NCBI RefSeq assembly: GCF_014905175.1
Contig: NC_057792.1
Span: 5,022,001 to 5,086,000, forward strand
Source of the DNA: Aphidius gifuensis
Taxonomy: Eukaryota; Arthropoda; Insecta; Hymenoptera; Braconidae
Length of the DNA: 64,000 nt
Direction: 5' to 3'
Shown: one piece after another, positions 46,237 through 60,490 of the stretch
Position numbering within the stretch: the stretch's first letter is position 1
Layout: each line of letters begins with the position of its first letter
Position numbers and translations under genes: made by a program
Notes under the pieces: generated by a model
What the model saw: the letters and a program-made list of their open reading frames with translations, nothing else
Told to the model about the DNA's origin: nothing
Databases searched by the model: none

Positions 46237-49200
46237 ACCGCCAGGGTGGCGGACCAAATTTGGGCCGCTCGTACTTTCGTATATTTTGATTCCACCAATA
46301 ATCTCTAATAAATATGATCCAAGCAATGCTTGAATAAATCTTTGAATTCCACATCCACAATTATCAACATTCGCAATATATATTTTTTTTCTTAAATTAA
46401 TTATTATATTTATAAAATTTTTAATAGTTTTATCATAAAATGATAAATTTATTAATTTTAAATACACTTTAACACGACACATAACATTAAATAATCTTCA
46501 TCACATTAACCCACACATATGTTTTTAAAAAAACTGAGTAAAAAAAAAAACAAAAAAAAAAATACAATTGTTTATATATTTAATTAATTTTTTTTTCCCA
46601 AAAATAATCAATCACTGTTTATTTTTTTTTTATTTTTTTTTTCTCCAACACCAATCTAATTTCTTCATTTTTCAAAAAATAATTCAATTATCCATCTGCA
46701 ACAAAAAGAAGAAAAAAAATAATTAAATATAAATATAAATAAAGCCAGTTTAAATATCACTAAAACATAAATTAGTTGTTAATTTTATTTTTAAATTAAT
46801 CTTTTAAATAGTTTAGCTTTACTAGTTTGACCACCTCTTTAAACAAAACCATTTGATTTTCAATGTAATCTCACTTGTCGCACTGAAGTACATGTATATT
46901 GAATGACGAATAAATCAATTTATAAAGAATAGTTTATAGTCAAAGAGAGACACAAATATATATTGATCAGATAGAGAAAATAATTTATCTTAAATACCTC
47001 TTGTTATTTGAACATTCAAAGTATATGTATATACGATTGACTATAAATAATTGAGCGTTGATGCCTTTCGAACGTTTAATACATAACTATTTTCATGTGT
47101 GTTACCCACTGTGCCAACTAAAATAAACTAAAGCACATAAATGTTTTCCATCTATACGTTAAATTTACCTAAAATTTACGTTGCTTATGTGAACTGTATA
47201 GGTCATCACTCATGTATATATATAAAGTTTTCTGATGCAGGTTACAAACCCAATAAATGCAATAAATTTAAAACAAAAAAAATGAAAATAAACAAACTAT
47301 TATAAAAAAAAAAAAAATTAAATAATAAACTTTTATCAGTTTAATTAAATATTTGAAAATGAAATTGATAAATTTTTTTAAAACATCATATGTCCTGATT
47401 GTTGCCAAGCAAAATTTATCATTGTTTTATTTTTATATAAAATATAAGTGATTTTACGTTGATAGGGTATTTTTTATCAAGTAAAATCTAATCGGAAAAT
47501 TATTTTAAAAAATAACTATTTTAATTAATTATTGATCAAAGTATTATTTATTTTTTGCCACATTTTGAAAGGAAAATTTATGATGATTGTCAATCGATTT
47601 TTGGTGTTATTTGCTAATCCGATTGAGGTTTTTAATAACGATCAAACTGTATCAGTGCCTTGGGGTATTAAATAACCCTCGTGATTTCAGATTTTTTTCA
47701 TATGTTTTAATATATTTTTATGATAATAATAAAAATATATTGTTATTTTAATATTTAAATTTTTATATTTTCACAAGAGATTCATCAATATATGTTTGCA
47801 TAAAATTCATATATTTTTTTTTTTTTTTTTGACAAGAGTCATGACAAAATACAGATAATTATTTTCAAGGTTAAATAATTAAAATTTAAAAAATGTGTAA
47901 TTTAGTTGTTGCATGACTAAAGATATAAAAAAAAAAAAATATTTAAAAAATTTATCGCTAAATGTTAAATTATCGAGTCACTGAAAAAATGAGTAAATTG
48001 TAAATTTTTTTTTTTCTTTTATGATCTGCATGGATCTGCATTGCAGTACATGATTATAATTCTAAATATTAAAAATAAAAAAAATATCAATGAATTTAAA
48101 GTATGGTCTACTATGTATGAAATTTAAAACATGAAAAAAATTATCATAAAATGAAGATTTTGAATTTACAATTTTATGCAAGCATATGGTTGATGTATTT
48201 GGATATGTGCCAAAATACAGGGGTAATGGGATAAAATATATATAATATACGTGTTTAGGTCGACGACACTCAACTTTGCAAAAAAATGATTTAATGTATT
48301 TTTAACTGACAAAAAAAAAAAAAGTGAGTGTGGTCGTGACTCTGAAACATTATGTTTTTCTATAAATCTTGAATTTATATGTTAAAAAAAAAAAATAATA
48401 AATAAATAAATAAAGCAACTTTGTTAACTTGCCAACATGATTTTATATAATAAATTTTTTTTCTATTTTTTATTTCATTTTTCATTTTATCTGACAGGGA
48501 AATTTTTTTTTTTTTTAAATAATAAATACGTATATAATATGAATAATGGTTTATTTAAATTTAATGAAAAAAATTAAAAGGATTTTTTTTTTTTTTTTAC
48601 TCATCCTGGGTATAACAAGTGATGGGTAAATTCATAACTTCATTTAATTTTGTTAAAGTCATCAACAGAGATTAACCAAAAGCCACAGGAAATTTTCAAT
48701 AAAAAACTTTTTAATTTTTTTATTGATGGTATATGGAAGGGATGTTTAATCAAAAGCTTATTAATCATTTGAGGTATTTTGTTGAGTTTATAAATCCAAC
48801 AATGTTTTATTTTTGTTTTTTATTATGATAAATTATTTTTATATTTCAAAAATATATGGTTTGGGCCAACCAGGGTTGTTTATATAAAAAAAAAATAAAT
48901 CTATCACTTTAGGAGATAATTTAGAAACAAAAGATTCAAACAAAAACCTAACAGATATTATTAAAATTAAAATTATAAAATTTTTTACAATATTATATAT
49001 AAAATATTCAATTACTCCACGTAATTTTATACTCTAAATTTATTTTTCACACTTAATCAATAATTTCCTTATTTCGTATTTGATAAAAAAGTAAATAGCA
49101 TGAATAATTTATTCAACAGATAAATGATGATGATGATGATGATGATGGTGCTGTGGTTAAGTCAACTTTGAGCTAAATTGCATTTGATATATATTTTTTT

Positions 49201-52200
49201 TTTCTCAACTTATTCCACTTTGACTAAATCCTATTTTCTACTTGGCTTTATTCTTAAATAAGCTACCATTTTATTTTTATACATAGATATAAAAACAAGT
49301 TAACTTTAATACAGGGTCATGAGCATATATTCTTCTATATGTAATCTCTTATATATATACACATCTAAAATATTTTTGTTGGTAACTTCTTTTTTTTATG
49401 GCTTTGATATCTAACTATTCGCTCGATTGGAATCTCCATGAAATCCCCAAAAAATATATATCGTCAATTCAAATATTCTGTGTATTATTATTTTTTTTTT
49501 TTCATCTTCATTGTATTTGATTTATTATATATTATTTTTTTATATTTCTAAAAATGTATTTTCACACAGTGAAATGCTTTCAGTCATAAATTGGCTTTAA
49601 TATAAATTTTGTAAATATATTGTGATAAGAGCGAATAACAACCCCTCTTGGCTTATCACCTCTATTGGTTTATATATACGTCACAAAAAAATTACGGATC
49701 AAAAAATTTATTTTGTTTATACTTTGTTTTTTTTTTTTTTTTTTTTGTGTCTGAAATTTTTAGTGACTATTTCTGGTTTATTTTTAGAATAATATTACGT
49801 GACATATATATCAAGTCAACTTTGTCAACTTTTGATCAATATATTTTATCATCAATTTAAATCTTATATGATGATGTCAATAACAGAAATATCAACTCTC
49901 AATTTACCGATATAAAAATGCAATTATAAACTCAATATTTTGTCATCTAAATGTTTTTTTTTTTTAAGATTAAAAATACTTTTATCCAATTGAAATATTT
50001 GATTTTATTTTTATCTATAATATTATGTGTGTAGATTGTGTTTATAGATTAAAATAAAATTGATACGATCGATTTACCTCGACAAATGACAATTATTTTA
50101 TAAAAATATATCATTTTTAAAAACACATAAATAAGTAATGACAAAAAAAATCTATAAATGAAGGATCATAAAGACACTACTTATTTATACAACCCTCGGA
50201 CAATCTCTGTTTTGCTCATCATAAAAAATTCTTAAGCTCATATATGTATAAATTTTTTTATTTATTTTTCGATATATCGTAAATATGTTTTTGGCTAAAC
50301 TCTAAGTATCATAAAAAACTAAATACAATAAGTAGTTATATATAATAATAATAATAAAAATAAATATATTATAAAGAGACACAAAAATAAGTAAAATATA
50401 ATTTTTTCAATTAACAAGTAAATATTGCAATAATTAAGCCAAATAAATTTTACTTTTATTAAAGACTTATCCTCTTGAAAAATTTGATTAATTTGTAGGT
50501 GAATAAATGTACGTGCTGTAATTGCATGTTAACAATTATATATATTGAACTGCGAATATATATATGATAGACTGTTCTAATTTCTATTTAATCTAGGTCA
50601 ACTATAGACTATTGTATATATATAATAGTCCATACCAAAATGTGCTTGATATTTGAATCTAAATGATATTTGATTCAAAGTGATATTTGAGTCAATTTGT
50701 ATACATTGACAAACCTTTTATCAAAATTGCCACTTTTCATTTATTTATTTATTTAATGAATTGTTTATTTATTTATTTATTTTTTATCAAGAATCTATTA
50801 ACATTTTTACCTTGAAATAAATAAATAAATAAATAAACTCAACAGTTTTCTAGTTTTGCATAATATTTTTCTTTTTAAACTTTTTCGTATAAAATAATTA
50901 ATAATATTTATATTGTTTTATTTATTTGTCAGCTTTTTTTATTGTTGAATTTTTAAGTTTTTTTTGTTTTTTGTTATTATTTAAAAGTGTTGTATAAATT
51001 GGGGTGAAAATATTATCTTAAAATATATTACATTGCGTAAATATGATGATGTACAGTTGTCAGGGTGATGGCACGTTTTTATTAAAAAAAAAAATAAAAA
51101 AAATACCCTTGTTACATCTATATTACAATTATTCATAAAAGTGACTTATTTATAAACTACAATGTATTATTTAAAATATATATCAAAAGAAAAAACAAAT
51201 ATTAAAAATTTTTTTTTTTCAACACGTTATTTATTGATGAATATTAAAAGAAAAATTTACAGTTTTTAATTTTTTTTTTTTGATTTAGTAAATTTATTTA
51301 ATTATTTATAAAATATAAAAAAAGAAAATTAAATTTTTTTGTTGAATTTTAAAACAGTAATTTAAATAAACAAAAAAAATTATTTATTTTTTTTTTAATT
51401 TTTTCGTTTTTTGACTGTTGAAAAATAAACTTTGAAAAATATTTGTAAAACATGATTAAAATATTTTTTTATATTTTCATTTGTTTAACCTTGATGTGGT
51501 CTATGAATAAACGCAAAATCAACAAACTAGTAAAGCTCTAAAATTCCCTGAAGAATATGCCAGGAATTCAACAACTCACAAGAGATTAACAAATTTAATA
51601 ATTTTTTTATTTATTTTTTTTTTATCATTTAATTTAAGAAAAGTATATATACATATATATACAAGTTGAATTGAACATTGGGGAATTTAGTAAATGTATT
51701 TTTTAAATATTTTTTTTTATATATTTTTTCATTGCATCGATAATAAACTTTATAAAAATTAAATTTCAACAATAATTATGATTACAAGTATAAAAACAAA
51801 ATGATAATAAATCTGCTGTATTTTATACATGTCAAAAGTTAAAATGGTAATTAAATTTTAATAGAATAAACTTTATTTAATTAATTTTTGTAACACTGGG
51901 CATTTAAATTTCGTTCAATTTCGTATTATAATTTGTGGCCATTACAATGATACTATTATACAAGCTCATATAAAGTTACTCAATTATAAACAAAATGAAT
52001 TCAAATAAAAAAAAAAAACATTGAAAAAAATAAATAAATAAAAAGTAAGATAGTTTGTTTACAAGGTCAATTTTGCAACAATGTAAATTTTTAAAAAATT
52101 ATCTATTTAGTTGACTATTTTGTCTTATGAATTTTTTATAAAAAAAAAAAAAAAAAAAAAACAATAAACAATTCTAAGCCTCTTTATTTAAATATGATAA

Positions 52201-55200
52201 TCAATAAATAAAAAATTTGTATAAGTTTTAAAATATATTTATCAAAATAAAGAGAGTAGATTTGTTTTTCATTTTTAAAAATTTAAAAGAGCTTTGAAAT
52301 TAAATTTTCAGTGTCAAGTAGATTTTTATTTACATATATTACTGTTGAAGACATTATAGGATTTCCCCTTTTCTTGCAAATCGAATTTTCTTACTTATCT
52401 TGGTTCTTGGCAAATCCAACTATATTTTTTTTTTTTCTTTTAACTTTTAGGGTTGTTACGTTAACCGAATATTCCCAGCACGAAAAACACGTACTGACGT
52501 GGATTAAAGTTTTTTTTTTTTATATATTTTTATCCGATTGGCCATCAGAATTAAATGAGCTTTACGTTTTTATATATAAAACACCAGAAATTTTTGTTGA
52601 ATATTTTTCATTTTTATAGAAAAATAGGTAATTTTTTTTCTATTCTATTTTTACTCTATAATAAACTTGAACTATATTCAAAAATGATTATTCTTTTGTT
52701 GAATTTATTAATAAATTAAATTAGATATTTTATATAAAATATATTTGTGTCAATAAATGAGCAAGTACAAACTTTACGTCAAATTTAATTATCATTTTTA
52801 CTTGTTCAATAATTGTACATAGAAATAAGTTTTATTTAACTTTTATAATTCATATCGTAAACTTTGTTAAAAGTTTCACAAGTTATAACTAAAACATTAT
52901 GATTATTTTTCAAAACTTAAAAATAATAATTTACGTAATTTAAATATAAATAAATAAACAAATGTTAAACATTATATTTGTCTATTTATCAATTTAAAAT
53001 ACAAAAAAAAAAAAAAAATATTAAAGTTAGCAAAACTCTTTGATTACTTAGTAATAAATAGATATCAATTTCATTCAAGTACTCAATTGCCAAAATCTAC
53101 ATTGAAAATTTTTTATAATGCTCTAGAAATTAATATAAAAAAATCCAATAATAACAACAATAACAACAAGACAATTTAATGTCCTGTATGTAGTGCAAAA
53201 TGAATATCGATTATTATTGATTATAAAATTACAATAAGCAACTCTGTCGTGTATTATCTCATAAGCAACAACCAGGCCACTCACGTATCACACCCTCTAA
53301 AAGTATATATTACTACGTATTATTATAGATACCATATCACAACCCCTAAAAAAAAAAAAATTCTATTTATAGATTTACCCCAATAGAATACATATCCATT
53401 CATATAATAAAATAAAAAAATTTTTTACTTAATAAAAAACTCATTTATTTCAATGGTAAAAAAGGAGAAAATAATAAAAAAAATATAATTCATTGTTATT
53501 ATTTGGAATAATTGGCTGTCTTTTTTTATATTCATCAGTATATTTTTTTTTTCATTCAATTGGAGACAATGGAAAAGTGATGGACCTTAACACAAAAACT
53601 CGAGGCTCTGCACATATTGAAAATTGAAAACCCAATTTTAGTATTGGCTTTATTGTATTTTTTTTTTTTCTATTTTTTAATTTTTTTTTTAAATCCAATT
53701 TCAAGCTACTCTATGAGTTTTTATTTTCTGAAAAAATTAAATTTAAATCTTTTAAAATATTTTAATTATAATTTTTTTGTTTTTCTTTTGGAAAATTTAT
53801 TAATCTAATTATTATTCAAAAAGTTTTCCATCTATTTTTTTTTTTTTTTTATATATATATATTCAAATAATAAAAGTTTGTATTTTTACTTTTCTCACAA
53901 GTGAAGAAGTAAAATAAAAAGAAAAAGAAAAAACAGAAAAAAAAATGCATATTTCATGTATTTTTGAGATTTTTATTTTTTAAGCTTTTTGAGCTTTTTT
54001 TCTGTTCTTTTTATCTTTCTGGTTTTAGTGACGATGTATATTCATATTAACCTTTTTTTTTTTTTCTATTTTTCATTTTTACGATTTTGAGGAAAAGCCC
54101 TCTTGTCATGTGTTGCAAAATATCGTTTTTGCTTTGAGGCAAAAAATAAAAAAAAAAAAAAATACACAATGTCATCATTGTGCAGTGCAACATAAAAAAC
54201 TTGACATACTTTTATACTTTTATACTCGCGTCTATCCGAAATATCGAGAGAATATAATATATATATAAAAAATATATAAAATTAGAAAATAAAAAAAAAA
54301 TAAATAATACTAGTTCCCAAGAGATTTTACACAATGAGATAGGCATCGATGCTTTTATTTGACTTTTCACATATATATTTTTTTTTTTATTTCATTTTAT
54401 TATTTAGCTTTTATATTATGTCTCGTCAAAATTTATTTATTGAAGTAAAAAACATATATATATGAAATAAAATTAAACTAAAAATTTTGGGGTGTGAAAT
54501 AACATGCTCATACGTTATCACACTCTCCCCTTTTATTTGTCAAATATATTTTTTTATTTTTATTTTCCCCTTTTATTTTAACACTAATAATACTCGAATT
54601 TCACTGACCCGAAAGTGGAGAAGCATCATTATTGAAATGAACAAAAAAAAATAACCCTCAAAAAAAAAAAAATTTGAATTTATAAAAAAACAATTTATTA
54701 AATATTTTAATAAACAATAGCTTTAAAAATTGAATTAATCGAAATTTTAAGTATTAATTAAATTAATTTGCTACAAGCAACAGATTGATGCTTTTTTTTT
54801 TTTTTTTTTTTCCATTTTTATTACTCAATTATTTTTAATGAAATATTTTTTAAAAATTACATTATCATGGATAAAAAAAAAATATATAATGTCAAGTTAA
54901 TATCGTAAAATTTCAAATTAAAAAATTTTATATTTTAATCAATATTACAAGTAGTATAGGTGTAAGTTTAAGTATGTAAAAAAAACAAAAACTTAAGCGT
55001 CAATTTGGATGTAAATTTAAATAAAAATAGGTATTTTGTCTGGTACATAATGAAGAGCAAGACTTGTATGTTGAACCACAAGATACAGTGTACTCGTTGG
55101 AATAACATCAAAGAAAGTTTTTTTTTTAAACAGTTTCAAATTTATAAAAAAATAAAAAACAAGTATCCAAGGATCAAAGAACAAACTTTTTCATTGACGT

Positions 55201-57568
55201 AAAAAAATAAAAAATAAAAAATTACTAAAATAAATAGTTGAAAATAGAAAAAGAATATATATATATTTTTTTTTGGTAATTATACGTATCGTATTTAGAA
55301 GGCCAACTCCTACATGTTAGCTAGTAAAAATGAAAAATATAATTTTTTTAAAAATATATAAGTGATGATATGTTAAATACATCATCTCATTTATTTTTCT
55401 TTTCAAAATATAAACAATATGATTGAATAACTAACATAAATTATTAAATAAAATTTCATTTTATATATTATTAACTTTTATTTTACTTTTTTTTTTTTTT
55501 TTAATTTGATAATAATTTATGATATAAATTTAATGATTGTGTGTGTTATTTGATATCTTTATTGCAAATGGTAATTTACCTTTCACAAAATTCATTGCTG
55601 ATATTAAATTTGATTTTGCAATTGACATATGAATTGTATAATTAACAATATATATTTCAAATTTGTGCGGTTTTTATAGATGAATAATTATTATTTCAAT
55701 GACATAAATAAAAAAAAATCAGGGTAATTACTGTGTATTAGCGATTGATTAATAGAAATTTTAAAAATAAATGTATAAAAAAAAAAAAAATTAAACCAGG
55801 TAAATTTGTAGGTCATGATAAAAACCCAAACAAAATTTTATCACCGTCTACTATTGATTTACCATCTGATATTTCAGGTTGACATATAAAATACTAAAAT
55901 TTAACAAATTCATTTTTTTTTTTTTTTTATCAAAGTTAATTACAGTATACTGTAATTGTCTTATTCATATATTGTTTGATGATTTATCATTTTAAATGAT
56001 CTTCAAAATTCATCAAAGTATCTTTTGTTTTTAATATTTAATTATTTTTTTAAATAAAATTTTTTTATTTTATTAATTTTTTTGTTTATTATATAGTTGA
56101 ATATAAATATGATTTTTTTTTTTTTGTATATTATAATAACCTTTGATATATTTACATTAATTAATTATAAAAAAATAAGGGAAAATAATTTCTAGTCATT
56201 TTTTAATAATTCAGGTATTTTGTTAACACGCTAGTTTTATTTATTTTTTTGTTGCTCAAAGAAATACTTTTGGTATTTTCAATGTCATGAAAAAAAATTG
56301 AAATAATGATATAATAATAATAATGTTTGATGATTGTTTGTTCAACGCAAACCTTGTATTTCGTAAAGTTTGTTTATTATTTGCTACAAGCAAATAAATA
56401 ATTTTTTTATTTATTTTTTTTCTATTTCTTTTTGTTTTCTATTATGTAGTTTTATTTATTTTCTTTGAAGTCTATATACATTTCTCTTTATATTAATTCA
56501 ATAATATTTTATCTTTTTATTTTATCATTATTAGTTTTAATTTTAATTAAAGATTAAATTATTAATAAATTTTTTTACTAAAGAGATATATGAATATTTT
56601 GTTGTTGATTTTTAATTTAATTTAGTGTTTTTTTTTTAATATTACTTTGGAGCTTTTCCAGATAGAAATAAAAAAAAAATACAATCATAAATTTTCCCGA
56701 GAATTAGAGATAAAAAAAAAAAAAATATGTGATAATAAAATTTTAACGTGTATAAATTCACACGTCAGTTTTACGTATTGTTAATTCTTTTGGGAATAAA
56801 TTTTTACAGATTTAAATTTTCCATGACACAAAAATTTGTCCCTTGTTTCGAATTTTTTTTTCTATTTATTTTTATTTTTTTTTGGAATAATTAAAATGAT
56901 TTAAAAATAATATATGTCAAAGGATTATTTTTTTCTTGTTTTATATTTTTTGCTTTCAATAATTCATTATCTTTTTTATTTGATATCTTGATTTTTTTAT
57001 TGTCTTAAATTGAAAGTCATTAGTCACAGTGACATATCTAACTCAAAGATATTTTTCTTCAACAGATAAATCTTATTTTTTTTTTTTTTTAAACTTTTAA
57101 AAATTTTTATTTATACTCTTTGCCCTTTACTCAATCACCTCTTTTTTTTTTACTATCGCGTAATACGCCTTGAAACTTTTTTACGGGAGCTCATAAGGTT
57201 TACAGCTTTTTTTTTTTTTTTGTTTTGTCACTTTTTCGTTTACCTTTATTCCACTTTTGAAACCAGCAAAGTGTCAGACTTGTAGATGACTTGTTTAAAC
57301 TTTTCGTTGTTAAAAATGAAAAAAAAAAATTTAAAAGATTAAAATAAAAAAAAAAAATTTTTTTATATTAAACCCGCACTCACTAAAATTGAACTTTGTT
57401 TATAATTTGGTAATTCACGTTAATGATAAAATTAATTAAATAATACATTTTTAATGAAAAAAAAAAACAAAAAATTAATACACTTGTTTTTTTAAATTTT
57501 AAAATTAACAATTAATATATTTTTTTCATTTTATTACCGAAATTTAATTATTAATTTATAAAACTTAC
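46237..57568 (-). other. 5'UTR part and first intron of the FN3 protein gene (about 11 kb)
   Basis: AT-rich, stop-dense sequence. The 3' end carries the 5'UTR part of the signal-peptide exon. Notable simple repeats: GAT repeats at 49127-49147, AAATA repeats at 48398-48415 and 50810-50835. Slightly more complex patches at 47030-47230 and 53225-53330 have no readable gene. No supported coding region in the whole stretch. Confidence 0.55.
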
Positions 57569-57780
57569 TTTTGATTTTTAAAAATTTATTGGTGATAATG
57601 AAGACCCGTGTATTTTTCGACACAAATGTACAACGAACAACCGTAGTGGTGTTACTGATAGAAATACTGAGGTACCGTTAAGCAGGGAATACTTGAGCCA
57701 ACCCTCTGGGTGGAAAATTGAGGGGGATGATTGTCGAAGTGCGCCTGTGAGTTCCCGGGTTTGTCGACGACGCGTTGAGC
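57569..57780 (-). promoter_or_regulatory. Promoter and 5'UTR first exon of the FN3 protein gene
   Basis: A CpG-rich block (57595-57785) ends, on the minus strand, in a good donor CAAAA|GTAAGT at 57569/57568. Two initiator-like TCAGT motifs lie around 57655-57675 (minus strand). Position and orientation fit the missing first exon of the gene whose signal peptide starts at 46236; the link is inference. Confidence 0.5.
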
Positions 57781-58436
57781 CCCTCTTATCTAAATTTCTA
57801 AATTATTATTAAAATAAAATATTTATATACATATTTCTAAATATATATTTATTTTAATTAATATATAATTTTAAATTTTTCTTTTTACTTATTTTATTTA
57901 AAATATTAAATTTTATTTGTTAAAAATTATTTTGAGCAAATAATAAAAATGAAGTTATTATATTTTTATGAAATAAATTTTTTTATATATATTCAAATGG
58001 CAAATATTCATAGCAAATAAAATTTTATTTTATTAAAATAAATTTTATATTTGACTGAACAAATTTGAGTGATAACATAAGGTGTTGAAATAAAAAATTG
58101 AATAATAGAAAATATTTTCTATTTTTTTTATTTTTTTTCTGCAGTCAAGTTTTATTATAACTGTGTTTTATATTATAACTGTAATGCACACACAATTTTT
58201 TGTTAAATATAATTATTGTTATTCCGGATGTTGTTGAAGAATATTGTGCAAAAATAATCAACACTTTGTTATTTTTCTTTTTCTTATACATGTCTAAAAG
58301 AAAACCGTGGGATAAGGTTAATAATTAATAAATATAAAAAAAAAATTATTTTTTCTTTTAAATATTCTTGGTTTATTTATTCTAATATTTATATTTTCTT
58401 TTTTATGCTCAAATTTATTAATTATTTTTAACATAT
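57781..58436 (-). other. Intergenic: MNS1-like 3' flank
   Basis: About 650 bases of AT-rich sequence between the MNS1-like stop and the next promoter. Must contain the MNS1-like 3'UTR. Nothing else recognised. Confidence 0.5.
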
Positions 58437-59576
58437 TCAGATGTTTTGATAAAAAATTTCTTTTTCTTCATTTGTTAATATATTTGATTTAAAAAAATTT
58501 CCAACATTTGCTGAATGAATTTTAATTAATTGACGTCTTTCATTATCAATTTTAATTTTTCTAGCAATTTCATTATCTTGATAAATTTTTAATTCATTTT
58601 TTAATTGTTCCAATGATTCTTCTTGTAATTTACGTTTATTATCAATAATTAATTTTAAATCTTTTTGATAATTAATTTTTTTAATACGTTGTTTATCAAT
58701 TGTTAATTTTTTAATTTTATCATCTTCCATTATTTTATTCATAATATCATCAATAAATTTTTTATCATTTTTACGATATATTAATTCACTTTCTAATGAT
58801 AAATACATTTGTTGTAATAAATCTTTAGCTAATTGTTTTTTAATTTTATTATTATTTAATAATATATTATTTTCTTTAATTATTAAATTATAATTAATAT
58901 CTTCTGTTATTAAATTATTTATAATTTTATCACGTTCTTGTTGTATATATTGATTATCAATAAATAATTTTGCAACTTTATCAATAATTATTTGACGTTT
59001 TTTAAATTTTTCAATACGTATATTATTTATTTCTTCATGTCTTTTATTAATTTCAATTATATAATTTTTATTATTACTTTCATCAAGTAATTCACGTTCA
59101 TTTTGAATACATTTTTTTATATATTTTATTTCATTAAATAACATTTGTTCACGTCTCAATTTATTTATCATTATTATACGTTTATTTATTTTTTCAATTT
59201 CATATTCTTCATCAATTATTTTATCAACTTCAATGAGTACTTGTCGTTCACGTTGTAATTTTTCATCATTATATTTTTTTATATTTTTATCATGTAATAT
59301 TTGTTGTTCAAGTTCATTTTTATATTTTTTACATTCATTTAATTTATCTAATTTTTTTTCATTATCTTCTTTTATATGTTTTTCAATTTCTTTATTTATT
59401 AATTTATTTCTTAATTTTTCACGTTCAATTATTGCATTATTATCAGCTAATTTTTCAGCAATTTGAGCTTCAAGTTCTTTCATCATATATGCTTTACGAA
59501 ATTCAGCTTCAAGTTCAGCTATTTCATCACAATCATTTATACTATTAGAAAATCTTTTAAAATACTTTTTTGACAT
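58437..59576 (-). CDS. Mns1: MNS1-like coiled-coil (TPH/trichoplein superfamily) protein, intronless
   Basis: A single open frame of 379 residues, start MSKKYFKRFSN, stop TAA. Apart from the ends it is a continuous charged alpha-helix/coiled coil rich in Lys, Glu, Asn and Ile, as in the trichohyalin/plectin-homology (TPH) family. Two segments point to meiosis-specific nuclear structural protein 1: the N-terminal EAEFRKAYMMKELEAQIAEK and the C-terminal RRQLIKIHSANVGNFFKSNI followed by LTNEEKEIF. MNS1 is a microtubule inner protein of ciliary and flagellar axonemes, so in an insect it would be expected in sperm or sensory cilia. It is shorter than the human protein (about 495 residues). Other TPH proteins (CFAP53, TCHP) are less likely. 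Codons are extremely A/T-ending, giving many Asn, Ile and Lys. Confidence 0.72.
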   Translation of the reverse strand: MSKKYFKRFSNSINDCDEIAELEAEFRKAYMMKELEAQIAEKLADNNAIIEREKLRNKLINKEIEKHIKEDNEKKLDKLNECKKYKNELEQQILHDKNIKKYNDEKLQRERQVLIEVDKIIDEEYEIEKINKRIIMINKLRREQMLFNEIKYIKKCIQNERELLDESNNKNYIIEINKRHEEINNIRIEKFKKRQIIIDKVAKLFIDNQYIQQERDKIINNLITEDINYNLIIKENNILLNNNKIKKQLAKDLLQQMYLSLESELIYRKNDKKFIDDIMNKIMEDDKIKKLTIDKQRIKKINYQKDLKLIIDNKRKLQEESLEQLKNELKIYQDNEIARKIKIDNERRQLIKIHSANVGNFFKSNILTNEEKEIFYQNI

Positions 59577-59830
59577 TATTATTATTATTTAATAAAATAA
59601 TAGAAAATTAAAATAAATAACTTGATTGCAATGTAATTAATCACTAAATTTCAGAAAATATTGAATATTTAAAAATTTTTTTTTTTTTCGAAACGAAAAG
59701 TTAATTTTTTGTTTCGATTTCTACAAAGGTTCGAAACTGACTGACCACCAGCTTTTTATACAAAGGTACAAAGGTACAAATGAACACCTGTTTTTCGAAC
59801 CCTCATATTTATTGGTCGTAAAAAAAAAAA
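59577..59830 (-). promoter_or_regulatory. Promoter of the MNS1-like gene
   Basis: On the minus strand, TATAAAAAGC at 59760-59751 is followed by TCAGTCAGT at about 59743-59735, an initiator-like pair spaced about 19-23 bases, a little short for TATA-Inr. A CCAAT on the minus strand lies near 59815. AAAGGTACAAAGGTACAAAT at 59763-59782 is a short direct repeat. Confidence 0.4.
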
Positions 59831-60160
59831 ACGTACCCTTCCGGTACTTAACTACAAGGGCTGTAAATTTTTTCTATATTTTTTATTTGAATGCACAATT
59901 GCACAGTTAGAAAATATTTATATATAAATGCAATTTACAATTTTATAATATTTAAATTTATAAATAATGATATTTAAATTTATATTTTCCATGTAGCAAA
60001 AAATCAATTGTCTCTCTGTGTTTCATAATTTAAATTAAAAAAATCATCAACAATTTATTATTGCAAAATATAAAAGTAAAAGAAAAAAAAAAACAAGTGG
60101 ATAATAAGTAACACTATATTTGTAAAATCTTTTGTATATATAATATTTTATATTATTCAT
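59831..60160. other. Intergenic between MNS1-like promoter and plus-strand first exon
   Basis: AT-rich, no feature recognised beyond CTTCCGG/GTACC near 59838-59850. Confidence 0.5.
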
Positions 60161-60490
60161 TTCCCCTTCCAGTGTTGATAAAGGACCGGATGAACCAAGG
60201 CCCAACCGATGGAGGGTCCCACACACTCGTGTGTTTGTTACTCGTGCTATGGCGCGGAAAGCCGGTTAGTGAGTTAGTCTGTTTCGAACCTTTATAGCAT
60301 TCGTTGCATAGAGTTTTAATTCAACCCGAATAATATAAAATTTATAATAAATTTTTAAAAATAATATATAGATAAATATTTTACGTAAATATCTCAGTGA
60401 TTAATTGTGTTTATAAGCAAATAACCAAAAAAAAAAAAGGATTACATTTTGGATTATTGATAAGTTTTATAAGGATTATCACATAAAAAG
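60160..60490 (+). promoter_or_regulatory. Probable promoter and non-coding first exon of a gene continuing beyond the right edge
   Basis: A GC-rich block at 60165-60315, including GCGCGGAAAGCCGG, is followed by AT-rich leader ending in a donor AAAAAG|GTAATA at 60490/60491. The block and donor are the mirror image of the first-exon layout seen at 57.6 kb. No coding start is found before the donor that stays open, so this would be 5'UTR. Confidence 0.4.

Noticed and set aside
46105..46482. 125-codon frame upstream of and through the signal peptide
   Set aside because: The in-frame extension has no leader and is AT-driven; the short ATG at 46236 fits a secreted N-terminus and the splice donor.
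59233..59466. 77-codon plus-strand Ser/Phe frame
   Set aside because: Complement of the Lys/Glu-rich coiled coil of the MNS1-like gene.
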